From positions 2,108,001 to 2,172,000 of the forward strand of contig NZ_JAFBBS010000001.1 in NCBI RefSeq assembly GCF_016907315.1: a DNA stretch of 64,000 nucleotides. The letters are read 5' to 3'. This document shows, piece after piece, positions 8,823 to 17,345 of the stretch (position 1 is the first letter of the stretch; each line of letters starts with the position of its first letter). The stretch comes from Microbacterium esteraromaticum (lineage in GTDB: Bacteria; Actinomycetota; Actinomycetes; Actinomycetales; Microbacteriaceae). The notes beneath the pieces were generated by a model that saw only the letters and a list, made by a program, of their open reading frames with translations, was not told where the DNA came from and ran no database searches. A program made the translations under genes and the position numbers.

Positions 8823-9830
8823 CTATGCCAGGATCGCAAAATCCGCGGGGCGGACTTCATGGTCGAATGTACCATCGGCTGCGAAGCGTGCTGTCTCCGC
8901 GACCGCCATCTCGCCGAGGCGGGCGATCTCGTTGCCGAGAGCGCCCGCGATGTGCGGAGTCAGCGTCACGTTCGGCAGCGTGTAGAGCGGGGAGTCAGCG
9001 GGAAGCGGCTCGGGATCGACGACGTCGAGGTAGGCATCCAGGCGGCCGGCGACGAGTTCGGCCGTGAGGGCCTCCGTGTCGACGAGAGCCCCTCGGGCGG
9101 TGTTGATGAGGATCGTTCCATCGCGCATCAGCGACAGCTCGCGCTCGCCGATCATCCTGACCGTCTCGTCGGTGAGCGGAGCATGGATCGACACGACGTC
9201 GCTGCGCCGGCACAGCTCGTCGAGCCCCACCAGTGCGGCACCGAGCCCGGCCGCCTCCTCGGCCGTGACATAGGGGTCGCTGAGCAGGATCGTCGCATCC
9301 AGCGCCTGCAGCATGCGCAGCATCTCTCTGCCGACCCGTGAGGCGCCGATCACTCCGACCGTCACGCCGTAGGCGCCTATCGGGGGCATGGAGCTGGGGT
9401 TCCGGATGCCGTGGGTCTCGCGGAGCTGGGCGACGAAGCGATTCGCGCGTTTGAGTCCGAGCACGGTGGTGGCGAAGGCGTACTCCGCGACGGGGACGGC
9501 ATTCGCGCCGGCGCAGCTGGTGACGCGGATGCCCAGGTCGAACACCTCGGGATCGAGGAAGAGGCGCACAGTGCCGGCGGAGTGGACGATGGCCCGCAGA
9601 GCGGAGGCCGCAGCAACGGTAGAGGGTGTTATGCGCGGCGTGCCCCAGCCGGTGATGAGGATGTCCGTCGAGGCGAGGATCTGCTGCGCGTGCGCTGACC
9701 CCAGGTCGCCGAGTGGCCGCTCGTGCACGATGTCAGCGAAAGAGCGCAGCTCGGCGAGCACCGCAGGAGGGAACGCGGCGGCATGGGCGTCCGCATCCAT
9801 GGCGAACGCGACGCGGGGGCGTCTACTCAT
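8823..9830 (-). CDS. D-isomer-specific 2-hydroxyacid dehydrogenase
   Basis: 335 residues of the NAD(P)-dependent D-2-hydroxyacid dehydrogenase family. The Rossmann loop is GVIGASRVGREM, the substrate Arg is in INTARGALVD, and the catalytic His is in LTPHIAGALGNE, all in normal order. It would reduce a keto acid or oxidise a sugar-derived 2-hydroxy acid. ATG 9830 is chosen over an upstream in-frame start at 9932 because it has GGAG at the right distance and the earlier start would run through an operator. First gene of an operon with lacI. Confidence 0.85.
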   Translation of the reverse strand: MSRRPRVAFAMDADAHAAAFPPAVLAELRSFADIVHERPLGDLGSAHAQQILASTDILITGWGTPRITPSTVAAASALRAIVHSAGTVRLFLDPEVFDLGIRVTSCAGANAVPVAEYAFATTVLGLKRANRFVAQLRETHGIRNPSSMPPIGAYGVTVGVIGASRVGREMLRMLQALDATILLSDPYVTAEEAAGLGAALVGLDELCRRSDVVSIHAPLTDETVRMIGERELSLMRDGTILINTARGALVDTEALTAELVAGRLDAYLDVVDPEPLPADSPLYTLPNVTLTPHIAGALGNEIARLGEMAVAETARFAADGTFDHEVRPADFAILA

Positions 9831-9857
9831 GAGCAGTCTCCATGTGATGTCGATGTG

Positions 9858-9873
9858 TAGTAAACGATTTCTA
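9858..9873 (-). promoter_or_regulatory. LacI-type operator O1
   Basis: TAGTAAACGATTTCTA is a near-palindrome with the central CG typical of LacI-family sites. It lies 28-43 bp upstream of the dehydrogenase start. A possible minus-strand promoter (TTGCTT with a -10 GATAGA about 16 bp on) would place the site over the -10 region. Confidence 0.7.
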
Positions 9874-9947
9874 TCACGACCCGCCTCCACGAAGCAACGT
9901 GCATACCGGTCATTGACCGCTGGCCGAGACATATCCCGTTATGTTGG

Positions 9948-9996
9948 TTGACAGTTCCCAATCGTCTGCATTACCTTCCATAGTAATCGCTTACTA
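9948..9996 (+). promoter_or_regulatory. Promoter and LacI-type operator O2 of the importer operon
   Basis: A consensus -35 TTGACA (9948-9953) is followed after 18 bp by TACCTT (9972-9977). Immediately after comes TAGTAATCGCTTACTA (9981-9996), a palindrome with perfect 6-bp arms, covering the expected transcription start. A repressor here would block initiation. O1 and O2 are 123 bp apart centre to centre, so a looping tetramer is possible. The site lies 38 bp before the first permease gene. Confidence 0.8.
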
Positions 9997-10033
9997 GCGA
10001 AAGCCCCTCGCCAACGATGTTCGGAGGATCGCG

Positions 10034-11062
10034 GTGACGTCAGCACCCGCTCAGAGCAGCCCGCCCGCGGCAGAGCCGCCAGCGCCCGCGGACCCTCCGC
10101 GCAGTGCCGTCCCGGTGTCCCGCCGCGTCAGCCGCAGAGGCACGACCAAGCTGTCGTTCGCCGCCCGGTTCCGCCGTGACCGGGTGATGCTGCTCATGGT
10201 GCTCCCCGGGTTCCTGTACTTCGTGGTCTTCCACTGGCTGCCGATCCCGGGCAACATCATCGCGTTCGAGGACTACCAGCCGTACCTCGGCTTCATCGAC
10301 AGCGTCTGGGTCGGGCTCGACAACTTCGCGGCCGCATTCGCCGAACCGGCGTTCTGGCTGGCGCTGCGCAACACCCTCGTGATCACCCTCATGCAGCTGC
10401 TGCTGTTCTTCCCCGTGCCGATCGCGCTCGCACTGCTGCTGAACAGCATCATGTCGCCCGGCATCAAGAAGTTCGTGCAGAGCGTGATCTACCTGCCGCA
10501 CTTCCTCGGCTGGGTCATCATCATCTCGATCTTCACGCAGATCCTCGGCCCCACGGGCGTCATCCCGAACCTCCTCGAGTCGATGGGCCTGCCCCGCGTC
10601 AGCCCGATGACCAACCCCGACACCTTCCCGCTGCTGGTCACCCTTCAGGTGATCTGGAAGGACGCGGGGTGGGGGACGATCATGTTCCTCGCCGCACTGG
10701 CCAGCATCGACGACGAGCTCTACGAGGCCGCCGCAGTCGATGGCGCCGGTCCCTGGCGCCGCACCTGGGCGATCACGATCCCCGGCATCATGCCCATCGT
10801 CATCCTGCTGCTGATCCTCAACCTCGGCAGCGCACTCTCGGTCGGTTTCGAGCAGATCATCCTGCAGCGCAACAACGTCGGCGCCGAGGCGGGAGAGGTG
10901 CTCGACACGTACGTCTACTACCACGGCATCGTCGACGGCCAATGGGGCACGGCCGCCGCCGTCGGCCTCGTGAAGGGCGTCGTCGGGCTGTTCCTCGTGC
11001 TCGGCGCCAACAAGGTCGCCCACATGTTCGGACAGGATGGGGTGTACTCCCGTGACCGCTGA
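10034..11062 (+). CDS. Oligosaccharide ABC transporter permease, LplB/YteP type
   Basis: A 342-residue inner-membrane protein. The polar N-terminus (about 50 residues) is followed by six predicted membrane segments and the permease EAA loop (YEAAAVDGAGPWRRTWAITI). Sequence style and pairing with an unusually large binding protein match the LplB/YteP-YtcP-YtcQ group, which imports plant-cell-wall or uronate oligosaccharides. GTG 10034 has GGAGG at 10023-10027. No ATPase gene is in the cluster, so a shared MsmX-like ATPase elsewhere is expected. Confidence 0.9.
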   Translation: MTSAPAQSSPPAAEPPAPADPPRSAVPVSRRVSRRGTTKLSFAARFRRDRVMLLMVLPGFLYFVVFHWLPIPGNIIAFEDYQPYLGFIDSVWVGLDNFAAAFAEPAFWLALRNTLVITLMQLLLFFPVPIALALLLNSIMSPGIKKFVQSVIYLPHFLGWVIIISIFTQILGPTGVIPNLLESMGLPRVSPMTNPDTFPLLVTLQVIWKDAGWGTIMFLAALASIDDELYEAAAVDGAGPWRRTWAITIPGIMPIVILLLILNLGSALSVGFEQIILQRNNVGAEAGEVLDTYVYYHGIVDGQWGTAAAVGLVKGVVGLFLVLGANKVAHMFGQDGVYSRDR

Positions 11063-11993
11063 CGCATCCACCACTGTCGTCCGTCTCGGAGCCGAGGGCG
11101 CTCGCCGGTACCGGTCGAGCCGTCGCCCGGTGTGGATGGAGAAGCCGAGCATCCCGATGCAGGCGCTCAAGGGCCTCGTGCTGCTGATGGTCTGCGTGGC
11201 CGTGATCTACCCGTTCCTCGCCGTGGTCGGCACCAGCCTGTCCACCCAGCAGGAGATCGCGGCCAACAACGGCTTCGTGCTCTTTCCGAGCGAGCCCACC
11301 TTCGCGGCGTACAGCACGATCTTCGCGGGCGGCATCGTCACCGACGCGCTCGTGCGCAGCATCGGCATCACGCTCGTCGGCACCGCCCTCTCGGTGACCC
11401 TCACGGTGATGATGGCGTACGGGCTCTCGCGGCGCGGCCTGCTCGGCGGCGGGTTCTTCCTGATGACCGCGCTGCTGACCATGCTGTTCACCCCCGGAAT
11501 CATCCCGACCTTCCTCGTCGTCAAGGAGCTGGGGCTGCTCGGCACGTACGCCGCGCTGATCCTTCCCACCGCGCTCTCGGCGTTCAACCTCGTCATCGTG
11601 CGCTCGTTCATGATGGGCATCCCCTCCGAGCTCGTCGAGGCCGCGCGCCTCGACGGCGCAGGCGACCTGCGTGTGCTGTGGCACGTCGTGCTGCCGCTGT
11701 CGAAGGCCGTGATCGCCGTGGTCGGACTGTTCTACGCGGTCGGCTACTGGAACGCGTTCTTCAACGCGATGCTCTACGTCGACAGCGACAAGTGGCCGCT
11801 GGCGATGGTGCTTCGCCAGTACGTGCTGCTCGGCTCTTCGATCGACGCCGGCAGCGGGGCCGAGATCGCCGCACCGAGCCAGGCGATCCAGATGGCCGTG
11901 GTCGTCATCAGCCTGGTGCCCATCCTGTGCGTCTATCCGTTCCTGCAGAAGTACTTCACCAAGGGCGTGCTCACCGGCGCCATCAAGGGCTGA
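11052..11993 (+). CDS. Oligosaccharide ABC transporter permease, LplC/YtcP type
   Basis: A 313-residue partner permease with six membrane segments and the EAA loop (ELVEAARLDGAGDLRVLWHV). It ends with the family-typical KYFTKGVLTGAIKG. I start at GTG 11052, which overlaps the upstream gene by 11 bp. An ATG at 11037 (five residues longer) is also possible but its purine stretch is too close. Together with the gene at 10034 it forms the membrane channel for the binding protein that follows. Confidence 0.9.
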   Translation: MTADASTTVVRLGAEGARRYRSSRRPVWMEKPSIPMQALKGLVLLMVCVAVIYPFLAVVGTSLSTQQEIAANNGFVLFPSEPTFAAYSTIFAGGIVTDALVRSIGITLVGTALSVTLTVMMAYGLSRRGLLGGGFFLMTALLTMLFTPGIIPTFLVVKELGLLGTYAALILPTALSAFNLVIVRSFMMGIPSELVEAARLDGAGDLRVLWHVVLPLSKAVIAVVGLFYAVGYWNAFFNAMLYVDSDKWPLAMVLRQYVLLGSSIDAGSGAEIAAPSQAIQMAVVVISLVPILCVYPFLQKYFTKGVLTGAIKG

Positions 11994-12053
11994 CCCCCGC
12001 TCACCATCACCCGGCAGGCGACGCTGCCTGCAATCCCTCAGAGAGGACCGGAA

Positions 12054-13685
12054 ATGTCAATCAACGAGATCGCCGCCGACCGGCGGACCTTCCTCAAAGC
12101 CGCCGGACTCGGCCTGCTGAGCGTCGCCGCGGCCGGCACGCTCGCCGGCTGCGGCACCCGCGAAGAGCTCGTGGCCTCCGCCGCCGACTCCGTCAAGATG
12201 CCCGCGTTCGTGCCTGCCAAGGGGCTCTCGCCCGACCTCGCGGGCAGCGCCGAGGGCGTGCCAGCCGCCTTCTTCAACTACCCGGCGAACCCGGTGCGCT
12301 CCGTCGCCACGCCTCCGCTCAAGGGCGAGACCTTCAGCGCGATCACGAACATCTTCGGTCCTCCGCCGAACGGCCGAGACAAGAACCCGGCCTGGCAGGA
12401 GATCGAGAAGCGCCTGGGTGGCAAGGTTGACATGACGGCCGTGTCGTCGGACGACTTCACCGCCAAGATCAACACCACGATCGCCGGCAATGACATCCCC
12501 GACATGATCCTCGACGACGGCGCCTCGATCCCCGACATCATCGGCTTCCTGAAGTCGAAGATCCAGGATCTCACCCCGTTCCTCTCCGGCGACGCGATCA
12601 AGGAGTACCCGAACCTCGCCGCGATCCCAGAGCTGTACTGGAAGCAGACCGTGCGCGACGGCAAGATCTACTCGCTGCCGATCCCGCGCGGCGGCGCGGG
12701 CGGCCTCGGCTTCTACAACGCCAAGCGGTACGCCGAGGTCGGCATCACCGACACCACCCAGCTCACGGACGCCGACGAGTACATGTCGGTCATGAAGGAG
12801 CTCACCGACGCCAAGGCCAACCGCTGGGCGTTCGGCTCCAGCGGCTTCGGGCTCAGCACGTTCCTGCAGCTCTTCGGCTCGCCCAACCAGTGGCGCGAGG
12901 AGAAGGGCAAGCTCACCTTCTACATCGAGACCGACGAGTACCTCGAGGCGATCTCGTTCGTGCAGAAGGCGGTCGCGGCGGGCTACGTCGCCCCCGGCAG
13001 CGATGCGTGGACGAAGTCGCAGATGGTCAATGCATTCACCAACGGGCAGGCCGCCCAGGTGTACGACGGCCTGCCGGCGTTCTTCAAGGCCGATGGCTAC
13101 GGGGTGACCGTGCCCGACTCGGCGCCGTTCCTGCCCTTCGCGGCAGGGGGCGGCAAGCCCACCGCGCATCTCGACAACATCCTCTTCGCGAGCACCATGC
13201 TCAAGAAGAACGACGAGAAGTCGATCAAGAAGCTGCTCGGCATCGCCAACCTGCTTGCCGCGCCGTTCGGCACCGAGGAGTACCTGCTGATCAACTACGG
13301 CGTCGAGGGCACCGACTACACGCTCGACGCGGACGGCAACCCGCTGCCGACGCCGAACGCCCTGGCCGATGTCACCGTGCCGTGGAAGTACCTCACCGCG
13401 CCCAGCCCCGTGCTCTACCTCCCCGGCCACGAGGACCTCATCAAGCGCACTCACGCGGCGTACTCGACGCTCATCCCCTACGGCGTGACCGATCCCACTG
13501 CGACGCTGTTCAGCCCCACGAATGCGCAGAAGGGCGGCACCATCCGACAGCCGGTCAGCGACGCGGCGCAGGACTTCATCGCGGGCCGCAAGAGCATCGA
13601 CGACGTCAAGGCGGCGATCAAGGGCTGGCGCAGCGCGGGCGGCGACAAGATCCGCAAGGAGTTCGAGAAGGCGCTGAAGGCGTGA
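12054..13685 (+). CDS. Extracellular oligosaccharide-binding lipoprotein, LplA/YtcQ type
   Basis: 543 residues. The N-terminus has a twin-arginine pair (Arg10-Arg11 in DRRTFLKAAG) and a lipobox LAGC with Cys33, so it is probably exported folded by Tat and lipid-anchored. The rest is a two-lobe binding protein, larger than MalE-type proteins (about 400), as in the LplA/YtcQ group. It should capture the sugar for the two permeases before it. GAGAGGACCGG precedes ATG 12054, and the 60-base gap before it has a small GGCAG/CTGCC hairpin. It is coupled to the DUF2264 gene by a GTGA overlap. Confidence 0.92.
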   Translation: MSINEIAADRRTFLKAAGLGLLSVAAAGTLAGCGTREELVASAADSVKMPAFVPAKGLSPDLAGSAEGVPAAFFNYPANPVRSVATPPLKGETFSAITNIFGPPPNGRDKNPAWQEIEKRLGGKVDMTAVSSDDFTAKINTTIAGNDIPDMILDDGASIPDIIGFLKSKIQDLTPFLSGDAIKEYPNLAAIPELYWKQTVRDGKIYSLPIPRGGAGGLGFYNAKRYAEVGITDTTQLTDADEYMSVMKELTDAKANRWAFGSSGFGLSTFLQLFGSPNQWREEKGKLTFYIETDEYLEAISFVQKAVAAGYVAPGSDAWTKSQMVNAFTNGQAAQVYDGLPAFFKADGYGVTVPDSAPFLPFAAGGGKPTAHLDNILFASTMLKKNDEKSIKKLLGIANLLAAPFGTEEYLLINYGVEGTDYTLDADGNPLPTPNALADVTVPWKYLTAPSPVLYLPGHEDLIKRTHAAYSTLIPYGVTDPTATLFSPTNAQKGGTIRQPVSDAAQDFIAGRKSIDDVKAAIKGWRSAGGDKIRKEFEKALKA

Positions 13686-15631
13686 CCGCTGAGCGCGACC
13701 CGGCAGGTGGCGCGAACGCGCGGCGTCTCTGGACGTCTACGGCCGACCTGTGGCTCCGCGCCGTGCGTGAGCACGGAGCGAGCGACCCTGCCGGAGTCGT
13801 GCTGCCCGGTCGGGTGACTGGCGACGGCGAGCGGCGGGAGTCGATGGAGGCCATCGGGCGGAGCTTCCTGCTCGCGTCGGCCCGCATCGCCGGAGCGGAT
13901 GCGGCGGATGCCGAGGCCGACGCCCTCGTCGAGTTCTACGCGCAGGCGATCGTCGACGGCACCGATCCCCGGCATCCCTCGCGCTGGCCGCTCGGGGTGA
14001 CGTGCCGCACGCCGCTCACCGGCATCACCAACTCGATCGTCGAGGCGGCGAATCTGGCATTCGGCCTGTACACCGCCGGCGACCGCTTCTGGTCGCGTCT
14101 CGATGCGCGCGAGCAGGACCAGGTGCACGGCTGGCTGCGCCATCATGCGCTGCGTGAGGTGTGGCAGAACAACTGGCAGCTGTTCCCCGCGATGGCCGAG
14201 GCGTTCATCCGGCACTCCGGCGGCGACGCATCGGGGCTGCACGGCGAACGCAACGTCGCCCGCGTCGAGGGATGGTATCTCGGCGACGGCTGGTACACCG
14301 ACGGGCCGGCGCACGCCGTGGACTACTACAACGCGTGGGCGATCCACCCCTACCTGTGGGCGTGGTACCGCATGACCGACCGCACGCAGACCGCCGACGG
14401 TCAGCGGCACCTCGAGCGGCTCGCGCAGTTCGTCGACGGCATGCCATCGTTCATCGCCGCCGACGGCGCGATGGTGCACTTCGGCCGCTCCCTCACCTAT
14501 CGCACTGCCGCCCTCGCGCCGCTGTGGTGCGCGGAGATCTCGGGAATCAGCCCGTTCGCCCCGGCCCGCACCCGGGAGCTGGCCACCTCGGTGCTCGACG
14601 GCTTCGTGCGCCATGGCGTCGGGGCCGACGGGCAGCTGCGTCTGGGCTGGTACGACGAGTACCTGCCCGCCATGCAGGACTACAGCGGCTTCGGATCGCC
14701 CTATCTCGCCGGCATCGGCTTCCTCGGGCTCTCCCTGCCGTCGGGGCACCGGGTCTGGACGGAACCGGATGCCCCGGCGGCGCGTCAGGCCGCCACCCGG
14801 TCCTTCGACGGCACAGGGCTCACTCTCAGCACGGCGGGCGGAGACGCCCCGGTGGTCCTCGTGAACCACGGCTCGGATCACGCCGAGCTGCCGGTGCAGG
14901 ATCACGGCATCCGTGACGTCGACGACCCCCACTACGCCTCGTTCGCGTACTCCACCCACACTGCGCCCGAGGTGGGCGACGGCTGGCTCGAGGCGGTCGA
15001 CGGGCACATCACGCTGTTCGACGCCGAGGGGCGGCCCAGTCGAAGGGTGAAACTGCGCGGCCGGACACAGCAGGGCCCGCTCAGCGCCTCGGTGCATTAT
15101 CCGCAGGTCGACGGGAGACTGCTGCCCGGGACCTGCATCGTCACCGCCTCGGTGGTCAATCGAGGCACCGAGGTGCGCGCACATCTCGTCATCGCTCCGC
15201 AGGAGCACGACCGCATCCGTGAGGGCTCCTTCGCGCTCGCCGGGCCGGAACCGCTCGCGCAGGACGTCACCGCCCGCCGCGCTCAGGCCGCGGTCGCCAA
15301 CGGCGTGCACCGGGTGGCGCTCACCGGACTGCACGGATGGGACGACGGCGACGTCGTCGCGCACCACGGCACGAACGCCATGGGCGAGCACTCGGCGATC
15401 CCGATCCTCACGGCTCGGCGCGACCGGGGTGAGACCGTCCACGTCGCGGTTCACCAGATTCTGTCCGCCGACGAGGATCCGAGCGCCGCGCTCGCCGGCC
15501 TCGACGTCACCGTCGACGGCACGGCTGTGCGCGTCGAGTGGCCGGCCGACGGCATGAGCTCCGAGTTCGACCTTCGCTCGGTCGTGGAGTGGGATGGACA
15601 GCCGGGGCGGCCCGGCGGTCGTCGCACCTGA
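13682..15631 (+). CDS. DUF2264 family protein (probable cytoplasmic glycan enzyme)
   Basis: 649 residues without a signal peptide. The first 400 residues match DUF2264, with aromatic-rich alpha/alpha-toroid style motifs (REVWQNNWQLFPAMAEAF, GWYTDGPAHAVDYYNAWAIH). The rest looks like the beta-sandwich that often follows such toroids. DUF2264 genes are common in polysaccharide utilisation loci, where the fold suits a glycosidase or lyase acting on imported acidic oligosaccharides; the activity of this protein is unknown. GTG 13682 overlaps the binding-protein stop (13682-13685), so it is co-translated with the importer and probably acts on its cargo. Confidence 0.82.
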   Translation: MTAERDPAGGANARRLWTSTADLWLRAVREHGASDPAGVVLPGRVTGDGERRESMEAIGRSFLLASARIAGADAADAEADALVEFYAQAIVDGTDPRHPSRWPLGVTCRTPLTGITNSIVEAANLAFGLYTAGDRFWSRLDAREQDQVHGWLRHHALREVWQNNWQLFPAMAEAFIRHSGGDASGLHGERNVARVEGWYLGDGWYTDGPAHAVDYYNAWAIHPYLWAWYRMTDRTQTADGQRHLERLAQFVDGMPSFIAADGAMVHFGRSLTYRTAALAPLWCAEISGISPFAPARTRELATSVLDGFVRHGVGADGQLRLGWYDEYLPAMQDYSGFGSPYLAGIGFLGLSLPSGHRVWTEPDAPAARQAATRSFDGTGLTLSTAGGDAPVVLVNHGSDHAELPVQDHGIRDVDDPHYASFAYSTHTAPEVGDGWLEAVDGHITLFDAEGRPSRRVKLRGRTQQGPLSASVHYPQVDGRLLPGTCIVTASVVNRGTEVRAHLVIAPQEHDRIREGSFALAGPEPLAQDVTARRAQAAVANGVHRVALTGLHGWDDGDVVAHHGTNAMGEHSAIPILTARRDRGETVHVAVHQILSADEDPSAALAGLDVTVDGTAVRVEWPADGMSSEFDLRSVVEWDGQPGRPGGRRT

Positions 15632-15653
15632 CGCCGGCATCCATCTCGAGTCC

Positions 15654-15740
15654 GTGCGCTTCGCGCGGAGAAGTGCGCTTCGCGCGGACGGAACTCGGGT
15701 TCCGCTCCGCGGCAAGCGCACATCTCCGCGGCAAGCGCAC
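15654..15740. repeat. Composite inverted/tandem repeat (terminator-like)
   Basis: Left arm: two 16-mers GTGCGCTTCGCGCGGA at 15654-15669 and 15673-15688. Right arm: two 16-mers TCCGCGGCAAGCGCAC at 15706-15721 and 15725-15740. The arms are complementary except for an inner CG/GC pair, and each arm has a 19-bp period. A small hairpin CGGAAC/GTTCCG (15689-15704) caps the structure. It lies between convergent genes and can act as a two-way terminator, but the doubled build resembles REP/BIME-type elements. Confidence 0.75.
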
Positions 15741-15796
15741 GCCGGCGACACGGTCGGATGCGATGCATCCAGGGCGCGTCCGACCGGCGGGGTGCG

Positions 15797-17245
15797 CTAC
15801 ATCCAGGCGTCGATGCGATCGAGGACGGTCGGCGACGCCTCGCCGAGAACGAGCTCGATGACGAAGGCTCGGTCGGTCGTGAGATCGGACGGGATGATGA
15901 TGTCGCAGTACAGGGCGGCATCCAGGTCGAAGCCGAGGTCCGTCAGGCGGACCTCGAGTGCGCGGCCGGACTCCAGCAGCCGCGCGGCCACGGGCATCCG
16001 TTCGGCATCCGAGGGGAATCGCAGCCTCGCGACGCCGTTCACCGGACGGTTGATGACGGTGAGGAACAGCCGTTCGCCGGTGCCGGTCAGCCAGCCCATG
16101 CCGGTGCGATCGAGGTCGACGTGCCCGGCGTCGTACACCGCCTCTCCGTTTGCCGAGACCCACGCGCCCAGCTGCTCGGCGACGTCGGACTCGTGCTCGG
16201 TCATCCGGCCGGTGCCGTCCGGGCCGAAGTTGACCACGAGGTTGCCGTTCATCGAGCGGCACCGCATGAGCAGGTCGATCAGGTCGTCAGCGGTCTTCTG
16301 GTACTGGCCGCGGGTGTCGCGCATGTATCCCCAGGCGTTCGGGCCGATGGTCATGGCGCAGTCCCAGTCGTTGCCCGCGAGCATCTCGAAGCTCTCCGGC
16401 AGCTTGCGCTCCCAGCCCTGCTCGTAGTCCCCGAGCAGGGCGCCGTCGGAGTCGAAATGCCGAGCTCCGTGCTCGTCGTTGCGGAACCGCGAGCCGATGA
16501 TGAGTCCCGGTCGCCGCTCGCGCAGCTCCCGCTCGAGCCGGTGCGTGAACTCGTACGATGCGATCCACGACTCGTCCCACGTGCCGTCGAACCACAGCCC
16601 ACGGGCAGCCGGATAGCGGTCGAGCAGCTCGAGCAGCTGCGCGCGGGTGTAGTCGAGGAACTCCTGCCAGCCCTGCTTCTCGGCGGCGTCTGACGGAACG
16701 CTTCCGATGTAGCCGGGGTGGTGCCAGTCGAGCACCGAGAAGTACAGAAAGACGTCGATGCCCTCGGCGGTGTAGGCATCGACGACCTCGCCGACGAGGT
16801 CGCGCTCGCAGGGTGAATGGGCAACGGTGTAGTCCGAATGCTCAGAGGGCCAGAGCGCGAAGCCGTCGTGGTGCTTGGTCGTGAAGATCACATACCGGGC
16901 GCCCATGCGCTTGGCCTGTCGTGCCCAGGCCTCGGCGTCGAGCTCTGCCGGATCGAAGCTCTCGTTCAGCCGGTCGTAGGTGTCGGGCCACCCCTCTGGC
17001 GCGGAAGGGCCGCGCCACGCGCGGATCCACTCCGGCGCGGCCGCACCCTCGGCGGCGCTCACCCCCTGGTACTCGTTGCCCAGAATCGAGTACAGGCCGA
17101 AGTGGATGAACTGCCCCAGACCGTACCGGCGGAACCGGCGCATGGCCTCGTCATCGCGACGGCTCACAAGCGGCCCGTAGGCCACCTGCTGCGCAGGGCC
17201 GTCGAGGCGTCGACGACTGGTCCAGGGGGAGGCGACAGGAGTCAC
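15797..17245 (-). CDS. Alpha-L-fucosidase, GH29 family
   Basis: 482 residues with no signal peptide, so cytoplasmic. It hydrolyses alpha-linked L-fucose with retention. The GH29 core shows LGQFIHFGLYSILG, the catalytic-barrel motif VIFTTKHHDGFALWPS, and the nucleophile Asp in GLWFDGTWDES. The acid/base is less conserved in the family and I cannot assign it. A C-terminal beta-sandwich follows (about 390-482). Start: ATG 17278 would place the LacI-like palindrome 17262-17277 inside the gene, so I prefer GTG 17245; GTG 17185 is another option. It probably acts on imported, fucose-decorated oligosaccharides. Confidence 0.88.
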   Translation of the reverse strand: MTPVASPWTSRRRLDGPAQQVAYGPLVSRRDDEAMRRFRRYGLGQFIHFGLYSILGNEYQGVSAAEGAAAPEWIRAWRGPSAPEGWPDTYDRLNESFDPAELDAEAWARQAKRMGARYVIFTTKHHDGFALWPSEHSDYTVAHSPCERDLVGEVVDAYTAEGIDVFLYFSVLDWHHPGYIGSVPSDAAEKQGWQEFLDYTRAQLLELLDRYPAARGLWFDGTWDESWIASYEFTHRLERELRERRPGLIIGSRFRNDEHGARHFDSDGALLGDYEQGWERKLPESFEMLAGNDWDCAMTIGPNAWGYMRDTRGQYQKTADDLIDLLMRCRSMNGNLVVNFGPDGTGRMTEHESDVAEQLGAWVSANGEAVYDAGHVDLDRTGMGWLTGTGERLFLTVINRPVNGVARLRFPSDAERMPVAARLLESGRALEVRLTDLGFDLDAALYCDIIIPSDLTTDRAFVIELVLGEASPTVLDRIDAWM

Positions 17246-17261
17246 GGTCTGTCCGATCGGA

Positions 17262-17277
17262 TGGAAAACGCTTACCA
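17262..17277 (-). promoter_or_regulatory. LacI-type operator O3 before the fucosidase gene
   Basis: TGGAAAACGCTTACCA is a near-palindrome with a central CG. It shares the pattern T-R-G-W-A-A-N-C-G-N-T-T-W-C-Y-A with O1 (9858-9873) and O2 (9981-9996). It sits 17 bp before the chosen fucosidase start, so one LacI protein could control all three transcription units. Confidence 0.65.
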
Positions 17278-17345
17278 TGCAGCTTACCCGGAGTGGGCGC
17301 TGCGTGCACCCCCGACTTCGGTGCGCGGGTAGTCTGGCAAGCACG

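Noticed and set aside
9831..9932. Longer N-terminus of the 2-hydroxyacid dehydrogenase
   Set aside because: The extra 34 residues are unlike the family and would run through the LacI-type operator at 9858-9873; ATG 9830 has a ribosome site.
12057..13454. Open frame of 465 codons on the minus strand opposite the binding-protein gene
   Set aside because: Third-position GC bias leaves the antisense frame open. Its composition (Val/Gly/Arg/Glu) matches no family, while the plus strand encodes a clear lipoprotein.
12890..13681. Upstream extension of the DUF2264 gene by 264 codons
   Set aside because: This part overlaps the binding-protein gene and is Arg-rich noise. The GTG at 13682 with a 4-bp overlap and the start of the DUF2264 domain fit much better.
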